Notes: generated by a model not told the origin, from the sequence alone. A stretch of DNA of 64,000 nucleotides from Aureimonas phyllosphaerae (GCF_900113065.1 NZ_FOOA01000001.1:62001-126000), one strand, 5' to 3'; shown: positions 37,049-46,667, numbered from the stretch's first letter. Translations and numbers: made by a program.

Positions 37049-39232
37049 ATGAGCGCCGTCATGAACGAGAGCCGCTACAGGGTCACCGGGATGGACTGCG
37101 CGGCTTGCGGGAACAAAGTCGATACCGCCATCCGTCGCCTCCCGGGCGTGGAGGACGTCTCCGTGTCCGTATCCGCCGGGACGGTGAGGGTCAGCCACGC
37201 CGACGGCTTCGACACTGCCGCCGTCGTCCGCCAGGTCCGCAACCTTGGCTACGGCGCGGAGCCGGCCGGGGGCCATGCGGCAGCCGCCGACGGGCATCCG
37301 TCCGCTTCCCACAGCGCCGGCGGCCACGACCATGCGGGCCACACCCACGACGACCTCGGCGAGGCGGGCAAGCCGTGGTGGCGGACGCGCAAGGCGGGCC
37401 TCACCGCCGCCTGCGGCGTTGCCCTCTTGGCCGCCTACGTCCTCGGGCATGCGGTCCCCTCGCTCGAGCGGCCCGCGTTCCTCGCGGCGCTCGCCATCGG
37501 CCTGGTGCCCGTCGCGTGGCGGGCCATCACGGCCGCCCGGTTCGGAACGCCGTTCTCGATCGAGGCGCTGATGTCGATCGCCGCCGTCGGCGCCGTGTTC
37601 ATCGGGGCCGAGGAGGAGGCCGCCGCCGTGGTTCTGCTGTTCCTGGTCGGCGAGATGCTGGAAGGGGTCGCTGCCGGGCGCGCGAGGGCGAGCATCCAGG
37701 GACTGACCGCATTGGTGCCGAAGACCGCGATCGTCGAGGCGAACGGCGAGACCTCCGAGGTGGCCGCCGACAGCCTCGCCGTCGGCACGGTCATCCTCGT
37801 CAGGCCCGGCGACCGCGTCCCGGCCGATGGCGCGGTCGTCGAGGGGTCGGGCGAGGTCGACGAGGCCCCGGTCACGGGCGAGAGCGTCCCTAAGCGCAAG
37901 GTCGTCGGTGATCCTGTCTTCGCGGGCACGATCAACGCCGGGGGCGTGCTGCGCGTCCGGGTGACCGCCGCGGCGGCCGACAACACGATCGCGCGCGTCG
38001 TCCGCCTCGTCGAGGAGGCCCAGGAGGCGAAGTCGCCGACCGAGCGCTTCATCGACCGCTTCTCCAAGGTCTACACGCCCGCGGTCCTCGTGGTCGGCTT
38101 GGCTGTCGCCGTCGTGCCGCCTCTGGCCTTCGGGGCGGACTGGAGCGAGTGGATCTACAAGGGCCTCGCGATCCTGCTGATCGGCTGCCCCTGCGCGCTG
38201 GTCATCTCCACCCCAGCGGCCATTGCGGCCGGCCTGTCGGCGGGCGCCCGGCGCGGGCTCCTGATGAAGGGCGGCGCGGTGCTCGAGAGCCTCGGCCGGA
38301 TCACCGCCGTCGCCTTCGACAAGACGGGCACGCTGACCGCGGGCAAGCCCGTCGTGACCGACATCGTGGCGGGCAGCCGCTCGGCCGCGCAGGTCCTGTC
38401 GCTGGCAGCCGCGCTCGAGAAGGGATCGAGCCATCCGCTGGCGGTCGCGATCCTCGAGCGTGCGAAGGCGGAAAGGGTGCCGACCCCGCCCTCGTTCGAC
38501 GCGAACGCAGTGGCCGGCGAAGGCGTCGAGGGTGGGGTCGGCGGGGAGCGGGTGTTCCTCGGGTCGCCGCAGGCGGCCGGGAGGCGCGTGGTCCTCGCGC
38601 CCGAACAGGAGGCCGCGATCGCGGCGCTGAACGCGGACGGCAAGACCGTGTCCGTGGTCGTGGTCGGCGGGGCCGTCGCCGGGTTCATCGCGATGCGCGA
38701 CGAGGCCCGGCCGGATGCCGTGGCGGGCCTGGCAGCCCTGAAGGCATCCGGCGTCCGGGCCGTCATGCTGACGGGCGACAACAGGCGCACGGCCGAGGCG
38801 GTGGCGGCAGGTCTCGGCATCGAGGCACGGGCGGAGCTCCTGCCGCAGGACAAGCAGCGCATCGTGCGCGAACTCCAGTCCGAAGGGCTCGTCGTTGCCA
38901 AGGTCGGCGACGGCATCAACGACGCGCCGGCGCTGGCGGCCGCAGACGTCGGCATCGCCATGGGCGGCGGCACCGACGTGGCGCTGGAGACCGCGGACGC
39001 GGCGGTGCTCCACGGCCGGGTGAAGGACATCCCCGACATGATCGCGTTGTCCAAGGCGACCATGGGCAACATCCGGACGAACATCGCCATCGCCCTCGGC
39101 CTGAAGGCTGTCTTCCTGGTGACCACCGTCCTCGGCATCACGGGCCTATGGCCGGCGATCCTCGCCGACACGGGCGCGACGGTCCTCGTGACCGCCAACG
39201 CCATGCGGCTCCTCGGCTGGAAGCCCCGGTGA
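37049..39232 (+). CDS. Zn/Cd/Pb-translocating P1B-type ATPase (ZntA/CadA)
   Basis: This 727-residue metal efflux pump of the inner membrane has an N-terminal heavy-metal-associated domain with GMDCAAC (C17, C20), then a His-rich linker (about 75-100). The transmembrane metal site is C380-P-C382, the phosphorylated Asp is D424 in FDKTGTLT, and the hinge motif [10 protein letters not shown] is present. The GMDC form of the N-terminal motif and the CadR-like regulator point to Zn2+, Cd2+ or Pb2+. A broken second copy lies near 57600-58200. Confidence 0.95.
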   Translation: MSAVMNESRYRVTGMDCAACGNKVDTAIRRLPGVEDVSVSVSAGTVRVSHADGFDTAAVVRQVRNLGYGAEPAGGHAAAADGHPSASHSAGGHDHAGHTHDDLGEAGKPWWRTRKAGLTAACGVALLAAYVLGHAVPSLERPAFLAALAIGLVPVAWRAITAARFGTPFSIEALMSIAAVGAVFIGAEEEAAAVVLLFLVGEMLEGVAAGRARASIQGLTALVPKTAIVEANGETSEVAADSLAVGTVILVRPGDRVPADGAVVEGSGEVDEAPVTGESVPKRKVVGDPVFAGTINAGGVLRVRVTAAAADNTIARVVRLVEEAQEAKSPTERFIDRFSKVYTPAVLVVGLAVAVVPPLAFGADWSEWIYKGLAILLIGCPCALVISTPAAIAAGLSAGARRGLLMKGGAVLESLGRITAVAFDKTGTLTAGKPVVTDIVAGSRSAAQVLSLAAALEKGSSHPLAVAILERAKAERVPTPPSFDANAVAGEGVEGGVGGERVFLGSPQAAGRRVVLAPEQEAAIAALNADGKTVSVVVVGGAVAGFIAMRDEARPDAVAGLAALKASGVRAVMLTGDNRRTAEAVAAGLGIEARAELLPQDKQRIVRELQSEGLVVAKVGDGINDAPALAAADVGIAMGGGTDVALETADAAVLHGRVKDIPDMIALSKATMGNIRTNIAIALGLKAVFLVTTVLGITGLWPAILADTGATVLVTANAMRLLGWKPR

Positions 39233-39831
39233 GCGCCGCCGCCGACGACCTCCTTCGCATCGGGCCGGCGATCGTCCTCGCCGTCACCGTGGCGTGGCTT
39301 GCGCTCGCCACCCGTCGGACGTCCCGGGAGATCGGCGGGCGTGCCTATGGCTTCGGGAGGAGTCCCCGCCAGACGCTGGCGCGCGTCCTGTTCGGCGCGA
39401 CCGTCGTGGGCGGTCTCGCGGCCCTCGGGCTCCATGCGGCGGGGAGCGCGTCGGCCGCGATCGCACCGCTCGCGGGCGAGGCCTACGCCGTCCGTCTGTC
39501 CGGTCTGGCGCTGGCCGTCGCGGGGCAGGTCCTGACGGTCGTGGCCCGGAGCGGGATGGGCCGACGCTGGCGGGTCGGCATCCCGGACGAGGCGCCTGAC
39601 GCCCTGGTCACGACGGGTTTATTTGGCCTCAGCCGCAACCCCGTGTTCCTCGGGATGCTCGCGATGGCGGCAGGGCTCGCGGTGGCCGTGCCGTCCCCGG
39701 CGATGATCGGCTGCGCGCTGGCCTTCTGGGTCGCCTGCGAGGTCCAAGTCCGGGACGAGGAGCGCTTCCTCGAACACTCGTTCGGCCCCGCATACACCGC
39801 ATACCGAAGCGCCGTGCGGCGCTGGATCTGA
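39229..39831 (+). CDS. Isoprenylcysteine carboxyl methyltransferase-like membrane protein
   Basis: This 200-residue integral membrane protein has four or five helices. Its C-terminal half carries the ICMT/phospholipid methyltransferase pattern: SRNPVFLGM, then EERFLEHSFGPAYTAYRSAVRRW. The substrate is unknown. GTG at 39229 overlaps the ATPase stop (GTGA), so it is co-translated with the metal pump. Such genes are often found next to metal-efflux genes. Confidence 0.82.
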   Translation: MSAAADDLLRIGPAIVLAVTVAWLALATRRTSREIGGRAYGFGRSPRQTLARVLFGATVVGGLAALGLHAAGSASAAIAPLAGEAYAVRLSGLALAVAGQVLTVVARSGMGRRWRVGIPDEAPDALVTTGLFGLSRNPVFLGMLAMAAGLAVAVPSPAMIGCALAFWVACEVQVRDEERFLEHSFGPAYTAYRSAVRRWI

Positions 39832-39851
39832 CATGGAACAGGAGTGACCCC

Positions 39852-40295
39852 ATGGGACGCAGACCGACGACGATCATCGCCGGGGCGCTCGCGCTCCTCA
39901 CCGTACCCGCGTTCGCAGCCGAGACCGTCGACGTGTTCTCGACGTCGGGCTGCGGCTGCTGCATCGGCTGGATGAAGCACCTCGAGGAGGCAGGGTTCGA
40001 GGTCTCGAACGAGAACCTCGCCATGGCGGACCTCTACGCCAAGAAGACGGGCGCCGGACTGAAGCCGGGCCAGACCTCCTGCCACACGGGCTTCGTCGGC
40101 GGCTACGTCGTCGAGGGCCATGTCCCGGCAGCCGAGGTGAAGCGCCTGCTCGCCGAGAAGCCGGACGCGATCGGGCTCGCCGTTCCCGACATGCCTGCGG
40201 GAAGCCCGGGCATGGGGACCAGCGACGAACCCTACGAGGTGCTCCTAGTCGCCCGCGACGGCACGTCGACGGTGTTCGCACGGTACCCGAAGTGA
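39852..40295 (+). CDS. DUF411 periplasmic metal-binding protein
   Basis: This 147-residue protein has a signal peptide (cut after VPAFAA) and the DUF411 core: VDVFSTSGCGCCIGWMKHLE with a CxCC cluster, then SCHTGFVGGYVVEGHVP. DUF411 proteins accompany copper-resistance genes and probably bind Cu+. It is the first gene of a DUF411-PCuAC-SCO1 unit; AACAGGAG lies before the start. Confidence 0.9.
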   Translation: MGRRPTTIIAGALALLTVPAFAAETVDVFSTSGCGCCIGWMKHLEEAGFEVSNENLAMADLYAKKTGAGLKPGQTSCHTGFVGGYVVEGHVPAAEVKRLLAEKPDAIGLAVPDMPAGSPGMGTSDEPYEVLLVARDGTSTVFARYPK

Positions 40296-40777
40296 GGTTC
40301 CTTGCCGCCGCGACCACGCTTGGCCTTGCCGTCCTGCTCGGGCCAGCCAGTGCGCACGAGTTCAAGGCCGGCAGCCTCACGATCGACCATCCGTCCTCCC
40401 GCCCGACGCCGCCGAACGCGAAGGTCGGGGTCGGCTACCTCTCGATCCGCAACGACGGGACGGAGCCGGATCGGTTGGTCGGGGGTTCGGCAACCGTCGC
40501 CGGCCGCTTCGAGGTCCATGCCTCCACCGTCGAGGACGGCGTCGCCCGCATGCGCCGCGTCGAGGACGGGGTCGTGCTGGAGCCGGGGGCGACCGTCACG
40601 CTCGCCTCGGGCGGTACCCACGTCATGCTCCTCGACCTCAAGGAGCCGATCGTGAAGGGCCAGTCCTTCGACGGCACCCTCGTGTTCGAGCGTGCCGGAG
40701 CCGTGCCGGTCCGCTTCTCGGTCGAGGGCTTCGGCGCCGGCGCGGCCGCCCCCTCCCACGGGGGACACCAGCCGTGA
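40292..40777 (+). CDS. Periplasmic copper chaperone PCu(A)C
   Basis: This 161-residue secreted protein (signal peptide to PASA|HEF) has the PCuAC motif: H76, M87, H110 and M112 (H-X10-M-X22-HxM). It binds Cu+ and delivers it to cytochrome oxidase CuA sites together with SCO proteins. GTG start overlaps the DUF411 stop; the gene end overlaps the SCO1 GTG. The His-rich tail (HGGHQP) adds possible Cu ligands. Confidence 0.9.
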   Translation: MRFLAAATTLGLAVLLGPASAHEFKAGSLTIDHPSSRPTPPNAKVGVGYLSIRNDGTEPDRLVGGSATVAGRFEVHASTVEDGVARMRRVEDGVVLEPGATVTLASGGTHVMLLDLKEPIVKGQSFDGTLVFERAGAVPVRFSVEGFGAGAAAPSHGGHQP

Positions 40778-41478
40778 ACCTGCGCACCGTTCGGATCGCG
40801 CTCTGGGGCGCGGTGGTCGTCGTCGCCGCGGGCGCCCTCGTCGGCGCGGCATGGACGCTTCCGGGCGGCGTGTCGGCGCCCGCCGCCGGAACCTCGGCGG
40901 CCGTGCCGATCGGCGGAGAGTTCGCGCTGGTCGACGAGGACGGGAAGCCGCGGACGTGGTCCGGCTTCCGCGGCAAGCCCGTTGCCGTGTTCTTCGGCTT
41001 CACGCATTGCCCCGACATCTGCCCGACGACGCTGGGCGAGCTGTCGGTCCTCCTCGCGGACCTCGGCCCTCGCTCGGACGGTCTCCAGGTCGTGCTCGTC
41101 AGCGGGGACCCGGAGCGGGACACGCCGGAGGTCCTGAATGCCTACCTCCAGTCCTTCGACCCGAGGATCTTGGGACTCACGGGCACCGAGGCGGAGGTCG
41201 ACAGGGCGTTCGACGCCTTCAAGGCCTACCGCCGGAAGGTGCCGACGGAGGGTGGCGACTACACGATCGACCACTCCGCCGGGGTCTACCTCTACGACCG
41301 CGACGGCGGCTTCGTCGGCACGCTGGACATGCACGAGGACGCGAGGATCCGGCGGGAGAAGGTGGAACGCCTCCTTGAACGGCCGGGCGACGCAGCCACC
41401 CGGGACAGCGGCAGGCGGGCGGCGGAAGCGGGAAACGTCAGCAAGGGGGAGGCCATTGCTACTGGGGCGAACGGCTGA
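40774..41478 (+). CDS. SCO1/SenC-family copper chaperone
   Basis: This 234-residue thioredoxin-fold protein is anchored by an N-terminal helix (residues 7-27). The copper site is C79 and C83 in FTHCPDICPTTLGEL, with the distal His in YTIDHSAGVYLYD. It inserts copper into cytochrome oxidase or acts as a thiol reductase. It is overlapped by PCuAC, its usual partner. It extends about 40 residues past the usual end with a Gly/Ala/Arg tail. Confidence 0.92.
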   Translation: MNLRTVRIALWGAVVVVAAGALVGAAWTLPGGVSAPAAGTSAAVPIGGEFALVDEDGKPRTWSGFRGKPVAVFFGFTHCPDICPTTLGELSVLLADLGPRSDGLQVVLVSGDPERDTPEVLNAYLQSFDPRILGLTGTEAEVDRAFDAFKAYRRKVPTEGGDYTIDHSAGVYLYDRDGGFVGTLDMHEDARIRREKVERLLERPGDAATRDSGRRAAEAGNVSKGEAIATGANG

Positions 41479-41550
41479 TCGACGAAACGGGCCGAGGGGA
41501 CTGCGCCTCCGCGTCCAACCCGGTCCCGACGCCATCGCAGCCGGACCGAG

Positions 41551-41572
41551 CCGTTCGAATGCGAACGGTTTT
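41551..41572 (+). terminator. Intrinsic terminator after the copper-chaperone unit
   Basis: CCGTTCG-AATG-CGAACGG is a perfect 7-bp stem with a 4-base loop followed by TTTT, about 70 bases after the SCO1 stop. Confidence 0.8.
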
Positions 41573-41640
41573 CTCCATCGGAAACCAATCCTCCGCCCGC
41601 ATCCTGCCGCCGCTTGAAGGCAAGGGACCGGAGCGATCGC

Positions 41641-42051
41641 ATGGCTGGAGACGTCACGGCTGAACCGGACCGCCGCAAGGGCATGCTGCCCGCGTGGATG
41701 GTCTCGAAGGGAGGCCTCGCGGCGATAGCGGGCGGAACGCTGCTCCTCGCCTGCTGCGGGGCCTACGCCGCCCTGAGAGGCGACGGCGAGGCCCCGCCGG
41801 CAGTGACGGAGGAGAAGGTCGAGATCCCCGTCCCGATGCCCGTGGCGAGCAAGCCGCAGGCGATCAAGGCCGACGCCTACTCCATCGTCTCCGTCTTCGA
41901 AGGCGAGGCGTTCCTCGCGACCCCGAACGACCTCGTCCGCGTCGTGGTGGGGGCCGTCGTGCCGGGCCTCGGCACGATCACCTCCGTCGAGACGTTCCCG
42001 AACGGGGGTGGCACCGTCGCCGGCACGGAGGCGGTGCTGCGCACGCGCTGA
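41641..42051 (+). CDS. Hypothetical single-span membrane protein
   Basis: This 136-residue protein has one membrane helix (LAAIAGGTLLLACCGAYAAL, about residues 23-42) containing a CC pair. A periplasmic domain of about 90 residues is rich in Val and Gly (AYSIVSVFEGEAFLATPNDL). I do not recognise the family. The start at 41641 has GGAGCGATCGC upstream. It stands between copper genes and a terminator-like hairpin. Its role is unknown. Confidence 0.55.
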   Translation: MAGDVTAEPDRRKGMLPAWMVSKGGLAAIAGGTLLLACCGAYAALRGDGEAPPAVTEEKVEIPVPMPVASKPQAIKADAYSIVSVFEGEAFLATPNDLVRVVVGAVVPGLGTITSVETFPNGGGTVAGTEAVLRTR

Positions 42052-42069
42052 ACCGCCCGACGGATCCGG

Positions 42070-42108
42070 GCGAGCCTTCCTGGCAGGCGCACGGTCGGGA
42101 AGGCTCGC
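42070..42108. terminator. Bidirectional terminator-like hairpin
   Basis: GCGAGCCTTCC (42070-42080) pairs perfectly with GGAAGGCTCGC (42098-42108) around a 17-base loop. It sits exactly between two convergent genes. No T-run follows on either side, so termination would rely on stem strength or Rho. Confidence 0.55.
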
Positions 42109-42117
42109 GCCGACGGG

Positions 42118-42582
42118 TCACGCCGACCTAGCGAGCGCCTCGGTGAAGATAGGCGAGAACGGACGCGCCGCCGCGGCGGCCGAGGGCGGGGGATCGTCGT
42201 TCCGATCCGTCCACGGCGTCGGCCTGCGGCGCACCAGCCTCGCGACGAGGCGGTTCGTCCGCCGTGCCGCGAGGCTGTCGGCTGTTCCCGATGCCGCGAG
42301 TTCCCCGTCCCGGTCGAGCGCCGTCATGGCCTCGAGGATCTCGTCGATCGGGATCACCGCGCCGCTGTCGAGCCGACGGAGCGAAGGCTTGTCCTCGACG
42401 GTTCGGCGGTCCGATGCCCACGAGGCCAGCAGCATGCGCTTCTGGCTCTTTGTGAGCCCAGCGGCCGAGACGACCTGGTCGGGATGGTTGAAGGTGTCCG
42501 CACCGGGCACCGAGGAGCTTTCAAAGCTTGCGGGCAGTCCGTCGGCGATCCGACCGGTGTCCGTTTCGTATGGGGTTTGCAT
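42118..42582 (-). CDS. Conserved hypothetical cytoplasmic protein
   Basis: This 154-residue soluble protein has no signal or membrane helix. The central part (LTKSQKRMLLASWASDRRTV then LRRLDSGAVIPIDEILEAM) resembles short uncharacterised proteins common in Hyphomicrobiales genomes. The C-terminus is basic and low in complexity. I chose ATG 42582 because GGAGG lies eight bases before it. It is divergent from the CueR-controlled copA promoter. No function is proposed. Confidence 0.6.
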   Translation of the reverse strand: MQTPYETDTGRIADGLPASFESSSVPGADTFNHPDQVVSAAGLTKSQKRMLLASWASDRRTVEDKPSLRRLDSGAVIPIDEILEAMTALDRDGELAASGTADSLAARRTNRLVARLVRRRPTPWTDRNDDPPPSAAAAARPFSPIFTEALARSA

Positions 42583-42757
42583 AGCCACATCCTCCGTTGA
42601 GCAACATGGATACGCTGCGCCGCCGCGAGACGTGGCGGCGGCACAGGCCCGTCTCCCGCGAGCCGGGCAATGCCCGATTTGGAAACCGTCGGCAGCGACG
42701 TCAAGACGACGGACGTTGGTCTGAAGGAAAGCGTCGCGAAAGACGTTCGCGTGTCCC

Positions 42758-42788
42758 TTGACCTTCCCATGGTGGGAAGCCCCATCTT
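42758..42788 (+). promoter_or_regulatory. CueR-type copper promoter of copA
   Basis: TTGACC (-35) runs into the perfect dyad CTTCCCA-TGG-TGGGAAG (42763-42779), with a 19-base spacer before a weak -10 (CATCTT, 42783-42788). CueR boxes in other bacteria have the same TTGACCTTCC...GGAAG form. A close copy precedes copZ. Confidence 0.85.
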
Positions 42789-42820
42789 CCGGCAAGTCGC
42801 AAATTTCCGGGACGAAACCG

Positions 42821-45358
42821 ATGAACCAGACCGTTCCCTCGGAGAAGTTCGGGAAGTCCGCCGGGGTCCTCCGCCTCGACATCGAGGGCATGAGCTGCGC
42901 GTCCTGCGTCGGCCGCGTCGAGCGCGCCATCGCGGCGGTGCCGGGCGTCTCCTCCGCGTCCGTGAACCTCGCCGCAGAGCGCGCCGACGTGACTTTCGCG
43001 GGCACCGTCGACGGGGCCGCGGTCCTGCATGCGGTCGAGGAGGCCGGCTACGGGGTCCGCCAGGAGACGCGGGAGCTCGGCATCGAGGGCATGAGCTGCG
43101 CGTCCTGCGTCGAGCGGGTCGAGCGGGCGATCGCCGCCGTCCCCGGCGTGTCGACCGTCGCGGTGAACCTCGCGACCGAGCGCGCCACGGTGCGTGCGCT
43201 TCCCTCCGTGGACATGCGGACGGTCGAGGACGCCGTGCGAGGTGCCGGATACGAGCCGCGCGCCGTCACGGCGCCCGCCGCCGATGCCGAGGACCCGCGC
43301 CGGGCCGCCAAGGAGGCGGAGTACGCGCTGCTGCGCCGCGACCTCCTCGTCGCCGCGATCCTCACCGCGCCGCTCTTCGTGCTCGAGATGGGCTCGCACC
43401 TCGTCCCCGCCTTTCACGACCTGGTCATGGACCGCATCGGGATGTGGGAGAGCCGCGTCCTCCAGTTCGTCCTCGCCTCGCTCGTGCTGTTCGGCCCCGG
43501 CCTGCGCTTCCTGCGCAAGGGACTGCCCGCGCTGGCGCGCCTCGCGCCCGACATGAACTCGCTGGTTGCCGTCGGCACGCTCGCGGCCTGGGGCTACTCC
43601 GTCGTCGCCACCTTCCTGCCCGGCGCGCTGCCCGCCGGGACGGCGAACGTCTACTTCGAGGCGGCCGCCGTCATCGTCACGCTGATCCTCCTCGGACGCC
43701 TCCTCGAGGCGCGGGCCAAGGGCCGGACGGGCGAGGCGATCAAGCGCCTGGTCGGGCTGCGCCCCAAGACGGCGCGGGTCGCGCGCGGCAGTGGATTCGC
43801 CGAGGTGCCGCTGGATGCGGTCGTGGTCGGGGACACCGTCGAGGTGCGCCCCGGGGAGCGGGTGCCGGTGGACGGGACGGTGCTCTCCGGCTCGTCCTTC
43901 GTCGACGAGTCCATGATCACGGGTGAGCCCGTTCCCGTCTCCAAGGAGGGCGGCGCGTCCGTGGTCGGCGGCACGATCAACAAGACCGGCAGCTTCACCT
44001 ACCGCGCCGACCGCGTCGGCGGGGACACGGTGCTGGCGCAGATCATCCGCATGGTCGAGGAGGCGCAGGGCGGCAAGCTGCCGATCCAAGCGCTCGTGGA
44101 CCGCGTGACGCGCTGGTTCGTCCCCGCGGTGATGGCCGCCGCCGCGCTAACCTTCCTCGTGTGGATGGTCCTCGGACCCGACCCGGCGCTCGGTTTCGCC
44201 CTCGTGAACGCGGTCGCAGTCCTCATCATCGCCTGTCCCTGCGCGATGGGCCTCGCGACGCCGACCTCGGTCATGGTCGGAACGGGACGCGCGGCCGAGC
44301 TTGGCGTGCTCTTCCGGCGCGGCGAGGCCTTGCAGTCCCTGCGCGAAGTCGACGTGGTCGCCCTCGACAAGACCGGGACGCTGACGGAAGGCCGCCCCGA
44401 ACTGACGGACCTCGTCCTCGCGGACGGTTTCGGTCGCGGCGACGTGCTGGGTCTCGTCGCCTCCGTCGAGGCGAAGTCGGAGCACCCGATCGCCGCCGCC
44501 ATCGTCGCGGCGGCGAAGGCGGAGGACGTGCCCGTCTCGCCCGTCGACCGCTTCGAGGCAGTCCCCGGGTTCGGCGTGGAGGCCACCGTCGGCGGGCGCG
44601 CCGTCGCCGTCGGGGCGGACCGCCTCATGACGCACCTCGGCCTGGATCCGTCCGCGTTCGCCGCCGAGGCGGAACGGCTGTCGCTGGAGGGCAAGTCACC
44701 CCTCTACGCCTCCGTCGACGGACGCCTCGCGGCGCTGGTCGTCGTATCGGATCCCGTGAAGGCGACGAGCGCCGCCGCGATCGGGGCGCTCCACGGCCTC
44801 GGGCTGCGCGTCGCCATGGTGACGGGCGACAACGAACGGACCGCCAAGGCGGTCGCCGCCCGTCTCGGCATCGACGAGGTGTTCGCCGAGGTCCTGCCGG
44901 AGGGCAAGGTCACGGTCGTCCAGAGCCTCGGGCTGTCGGGCAAGGTCGCCTTCGTCGGCGACGGCATCAACGACGCCCCGGCGCTCGCCGCGGCGGACGT
45001 GGGCCTCGCTGTCGGCACGGGCACCGACGTCGCGATCGAGAGCGCTGATGTGGTGCTGATGTCCGGCGACCTCAACGCCGTCGTCACGGCCATCGCCGTC
45101 TCGAGGGCGACGATCCGGAACATCCGGCAGAACCTGTTCTGGGCCTTCGCCTACAACGTCGTCCTCGTCCCCGTCGCGGCCGGCTTGCTCTACCCGCTGA
45201 ACGGCACGCTCCTGTCGCCGGCGCTGGCGGCGGGCGCCATGGCGCTGTCCAGCGTCTTCGTGCTCGGCAACGCGTTGCGCCTGCGGCGCTTCTCCGCCGT
45301 GGTCGCGGCACCGCCCGTCGACCCCTCAACCCGGGAGGTGACCCATGAACATCGGTGA
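42821..45358 (+). CDS. copA: Cu+-exporting P1B-type ATPase CopA
   Basis: This 845-residue inner-membrane pump has two heavy-metal-associated domains with GMSCASC (C26/C29 and C93/C96). The transmembrane metal site is C472-P-C474, phosphorylated D516 lies in [10 protein letters not shown], and the hinge is [10 protein letters not shown]. The double CASC domains and adjacent CueR gene identify it as the Cu+/Ag+ type. The start at 42821 (MNQTVPS) lies 33 bases after the CueR-type -10. Its end overlaps the cueR start by 14 bases. Confidence 0.96.
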   Translation: MNQTVPSEKFGKSAGVLRLDIEGMSCASCVGRVERAIAAVPGVSSASVNLAAERADVTFAGTVDGAAVLHAVEEAGYGVRQETRELGIEGMSCASCVERVERAIAAVPGVSTVAVNLATERATVRALPSVDMRTVEDAVRGAGYEPRAVTAPAADAEDPRRAAKEAEYALLRRDLLVAAILTAPLFVLEMGSHLVPAFHDLVMDRIGMWESRVLQFVLASLVLFGPGLRFLRKGLPALARLAPDMNSLVAVGTLAAWGYSVVATFLPGALPAGTANVYFEAAAVIVTLILLGRLLEARAKGRTGEAIKRLVGLRPKTARVARGSGFAEVPLDAVVVGDTVEVRPGERVPVDGTVLSGSSFVDESMITGEPVPVSKEGGASVVGGTINKTGSFTYRADRVGGDTVLAQIIRMVEEAQGGKLPIQALVDRVTRWFVPAVMAAAALTFLVWMVLGPDPALGFALVNAVAVLIIACPCAMGLATPTSVMVGTGRAAELGVLFRRGEALQSLREVDVVALDKTGTLTEGRPELTDLVLADGFGRGDVLGLVASVEAKSEHPIAAAIVAAAKAEDVPVSPVDRFEAVPGFGVEATVGGRAVAVGADRLMTHLGLDPSAFAAEAERLSLEGKSPLYASVDGRLAALVVVSDPVKATSAAAIGALHGLGLRVAMVTGDNERTAKAVAARLGIDEVFAEVLPEGKVTVVQSLGLSGKVAFVGDGINDAPALAAADVGLAVGTGTDVAIESADVVLMSGDLNAVVTAIAVSRATIRNIRQNLFWAFAYNVVLVPVAAGLLYPLNGTLLSPALAAGAMALSSVFVLGNALRLRRFSAVVAAPPVDPSTREVTHEHR

Positions 45359-45806
45359 AGCCGCCAAGGCCTCGGGCGTCAGCGCCAAGATGATCCGCCA
45401 CTACGAGGCGGCGGGGCTCATCCCGGCGGCCGAGCGCGCCGAATCCGGCTACCGCATGTATTCGTCGGCCGACGTGTCGACGCTGCGCTTCATCCGAAGG
45501 GCCCGCGACCTGAACTTCTCCATGGAGAGGATCGGGCATCTGCTTGCCCTGTGGCGCGATCGCGGCCGCGCCAGCGCCGACGTGAAGCGCATCGCGTTGG
45601 AACAGGTCGAGATGCTCGAGGCCCGCATGCGCGAGCTGGAGGAGATGGCGGGCACGCTCCGCCACCTCGCCCGCAACTGCCATGGGGACGACCGACCCGA
45701 CTGCCCGATCATCGGCAGCCTTGCCGACGGGGCCGCCCCGGAGGCGGCATCGCAGCCACGCCGCCGTGCGTCGCGGGCGCTGACGAAGGTCGGGGGGATC
45801 CGATGA
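45345..45806 (+). CDS. cueR: Copper-responsive MerR-family regulator CueR
   Basis: This 153-residue regulator has the MerR HTH ([23 protein letters not shown]) and a dimerisation helix. The Cu+-binding loop carries C112 and C120 ([10 protein letters not shown]), the same residue numbers as in E. coli CueR. It lies in the same operon as copA, so it is auto-regulated through the copA CueR box. The C-terminal 25 residues are an Arg/Ala-rich extension. Confidence 0.94.
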   Translation: MNIGEAAKASGVSAKMIRHYEAAGLIPAAERAESGYRMYSSADVSTLRFIRRARDLNFSMERIGHLLALWRDRGRASADVKRIALEQVEMLEARMRELEEMAGTLRHLARNCHGDDRPDCPIIGSLADGAAPEAASQPRRRASRALTKVGGIR

Positions 45807-45815
45807 ACCCGGCCC

Positions 45816-45840
45816 TTGACCTTCCAACGATGGAAACCCC
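45816..45840 (+). promoter_or_regulatory. CueR-type copper promoter of copZ
   Basis: TTGACC at 45816 followed by the dyad TTCCA-ACGA-TGGAA (45822-45835), then the same CCCCCATCTTCC stretch as at the copA promoter. It overlaps the end region of cueR and the copZ leader. Confidence 0.8.
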
Positions 45841-45865
45841 CATCTTCCCCGGAAAGGAGACTGCC

Positions 45866-46069
45866 ATGCTGAAGCTGAAGGTGCAGGACATGAGCTGCGG
45901 CCACTGCGCGTCGACCGTGCGGAAGGCCGTGACGTCGGTCGACCCGGCCGCCGAGGTGACCGTCGACCTGCCGTCGGGCACGGTCACCGTCGAGAGCGCG
46001 GCCAGCGAGGCCAGCATCGGGGAGGCCATCAGGGCCGCGGGCTATCGGAACGAAACGTTAACTGCTTGA
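45866..46069 (+). CDS. copZ: Copper chaperone CopZ (single HMA domain)
   Basis: This 67-residue cytoplasmic Cu+ carrier has the motif DMSCGHCAST (C11 and C14) at the N-terminus and a GYR segment near the end. It passes Cu+ to CopA. GGAAAGGAG precedes the ATG and a CueR box lies 50 bases upstream. Confidence 0.93.
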   Translation: MLKLKVQDMSCGHCASTVRKAVTSVDPAAEVTVDLPSGTVTVESAASEASIGEAIRAAGYRNETLTA

Positions 46070-46128
46070 CCCTTTTCGTCGGCTTGTGCCTCCCCAAATT
46101 CCGGCGGGGGGATGACGCCGATCCCCTT

Positions 46129-46147
46129 CGAGCCCAAATTCGGCTCG
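46129..46147 (+). terminator. Terminator-like hairpin after copZ
   Basis: CGAGCC-CAAATTC-GGCTCG followed by ATTT. The stem is six base pairs and the T-run is weak; it sits 60 bases after the copZ stop and before the next gene. Confidence 0.5.
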
Positions 46148-46197
46148 ATTTCGCTGACTTGAATCCTGCCCCGTCCCTCGGAGATCCATAGGCCCGC

Positions 46198-46608
46198 ATG
46201 TCGTTCGTCCTGAACAAGATGGCATCGCTGTTCGCGACCCTCGTGGTCGTCGGCATCGTGCTGTTCTGTTCGTCGGCGGCGCAGGCCCATGCCAACCACG
46301 ACGCCCCTGCCGTCCGGGCTGCCGCCGAGGCCGTTGCCACGACCGATGCCGTGGACGAACCCGCAGATGGCGCCAGCACGCGCGAGTTGGCCGCCGCGAA
46401 GGACGCGAAGGACAGTCCCGTCGATTCCGGCCTGGCAGGCTCCTGCTGCGGCAAGGGCATGTCCAACTGCATGACGGCCGCGGTCGCCAACCCCTCGTGG
46501 ACGCTCCCTGCGGCCCGTCCCGCTGGGCATGGCCGCCCGCTGGAGCCGAACGCCATCCACGGCGCCGTCGTCGACGGTCCGGTCCGGCCTCCCCGAGCCC
46601 TCGTCTGA
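46198..46608 (+). CDS. Small exported protein preceding the RND copper efflux genes
   Basis: This 136-residue protein has a hydrophobic N-terminal helix (FATLVVVGIVLFCSSAAQA) that is probably a signal peptide. The mature region begins with His/Asp, contains a SCCGKGMSNCM cluster with three Cys and two Met, and ends in a Pro/Arg-rich tail. The family is not known to me; the Cys/Met cluster and place just before the RND adaptor suggest periplasmic copper binding. Confidence 0.6.
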   Translation: MSFVLNKMASLFATLVVVGIVLFCSSAAQAHANHDAPAVRAAAEAVATTDAVDEPADGASTRELAAAKDAKDSPVDSGLAGSCCGKGMSNCMTAAVANPSWTLPAARPAGHGRPLEPNAIHGAVVDGPVRPPRALV

Positions 46609-46667
46609 CATTCTGAACGGGCGCGTCCGCGCGCCCCGAGCGATGTTCCAGACCGTGGGCTTACCCC

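Noticed and set aside
37004-39013. A 669-codon open frame on the minus strand
   Set aside because: Antisense to the Zn/Cd ATPase; low-complexity Arg/Asp/His composition and no domain.
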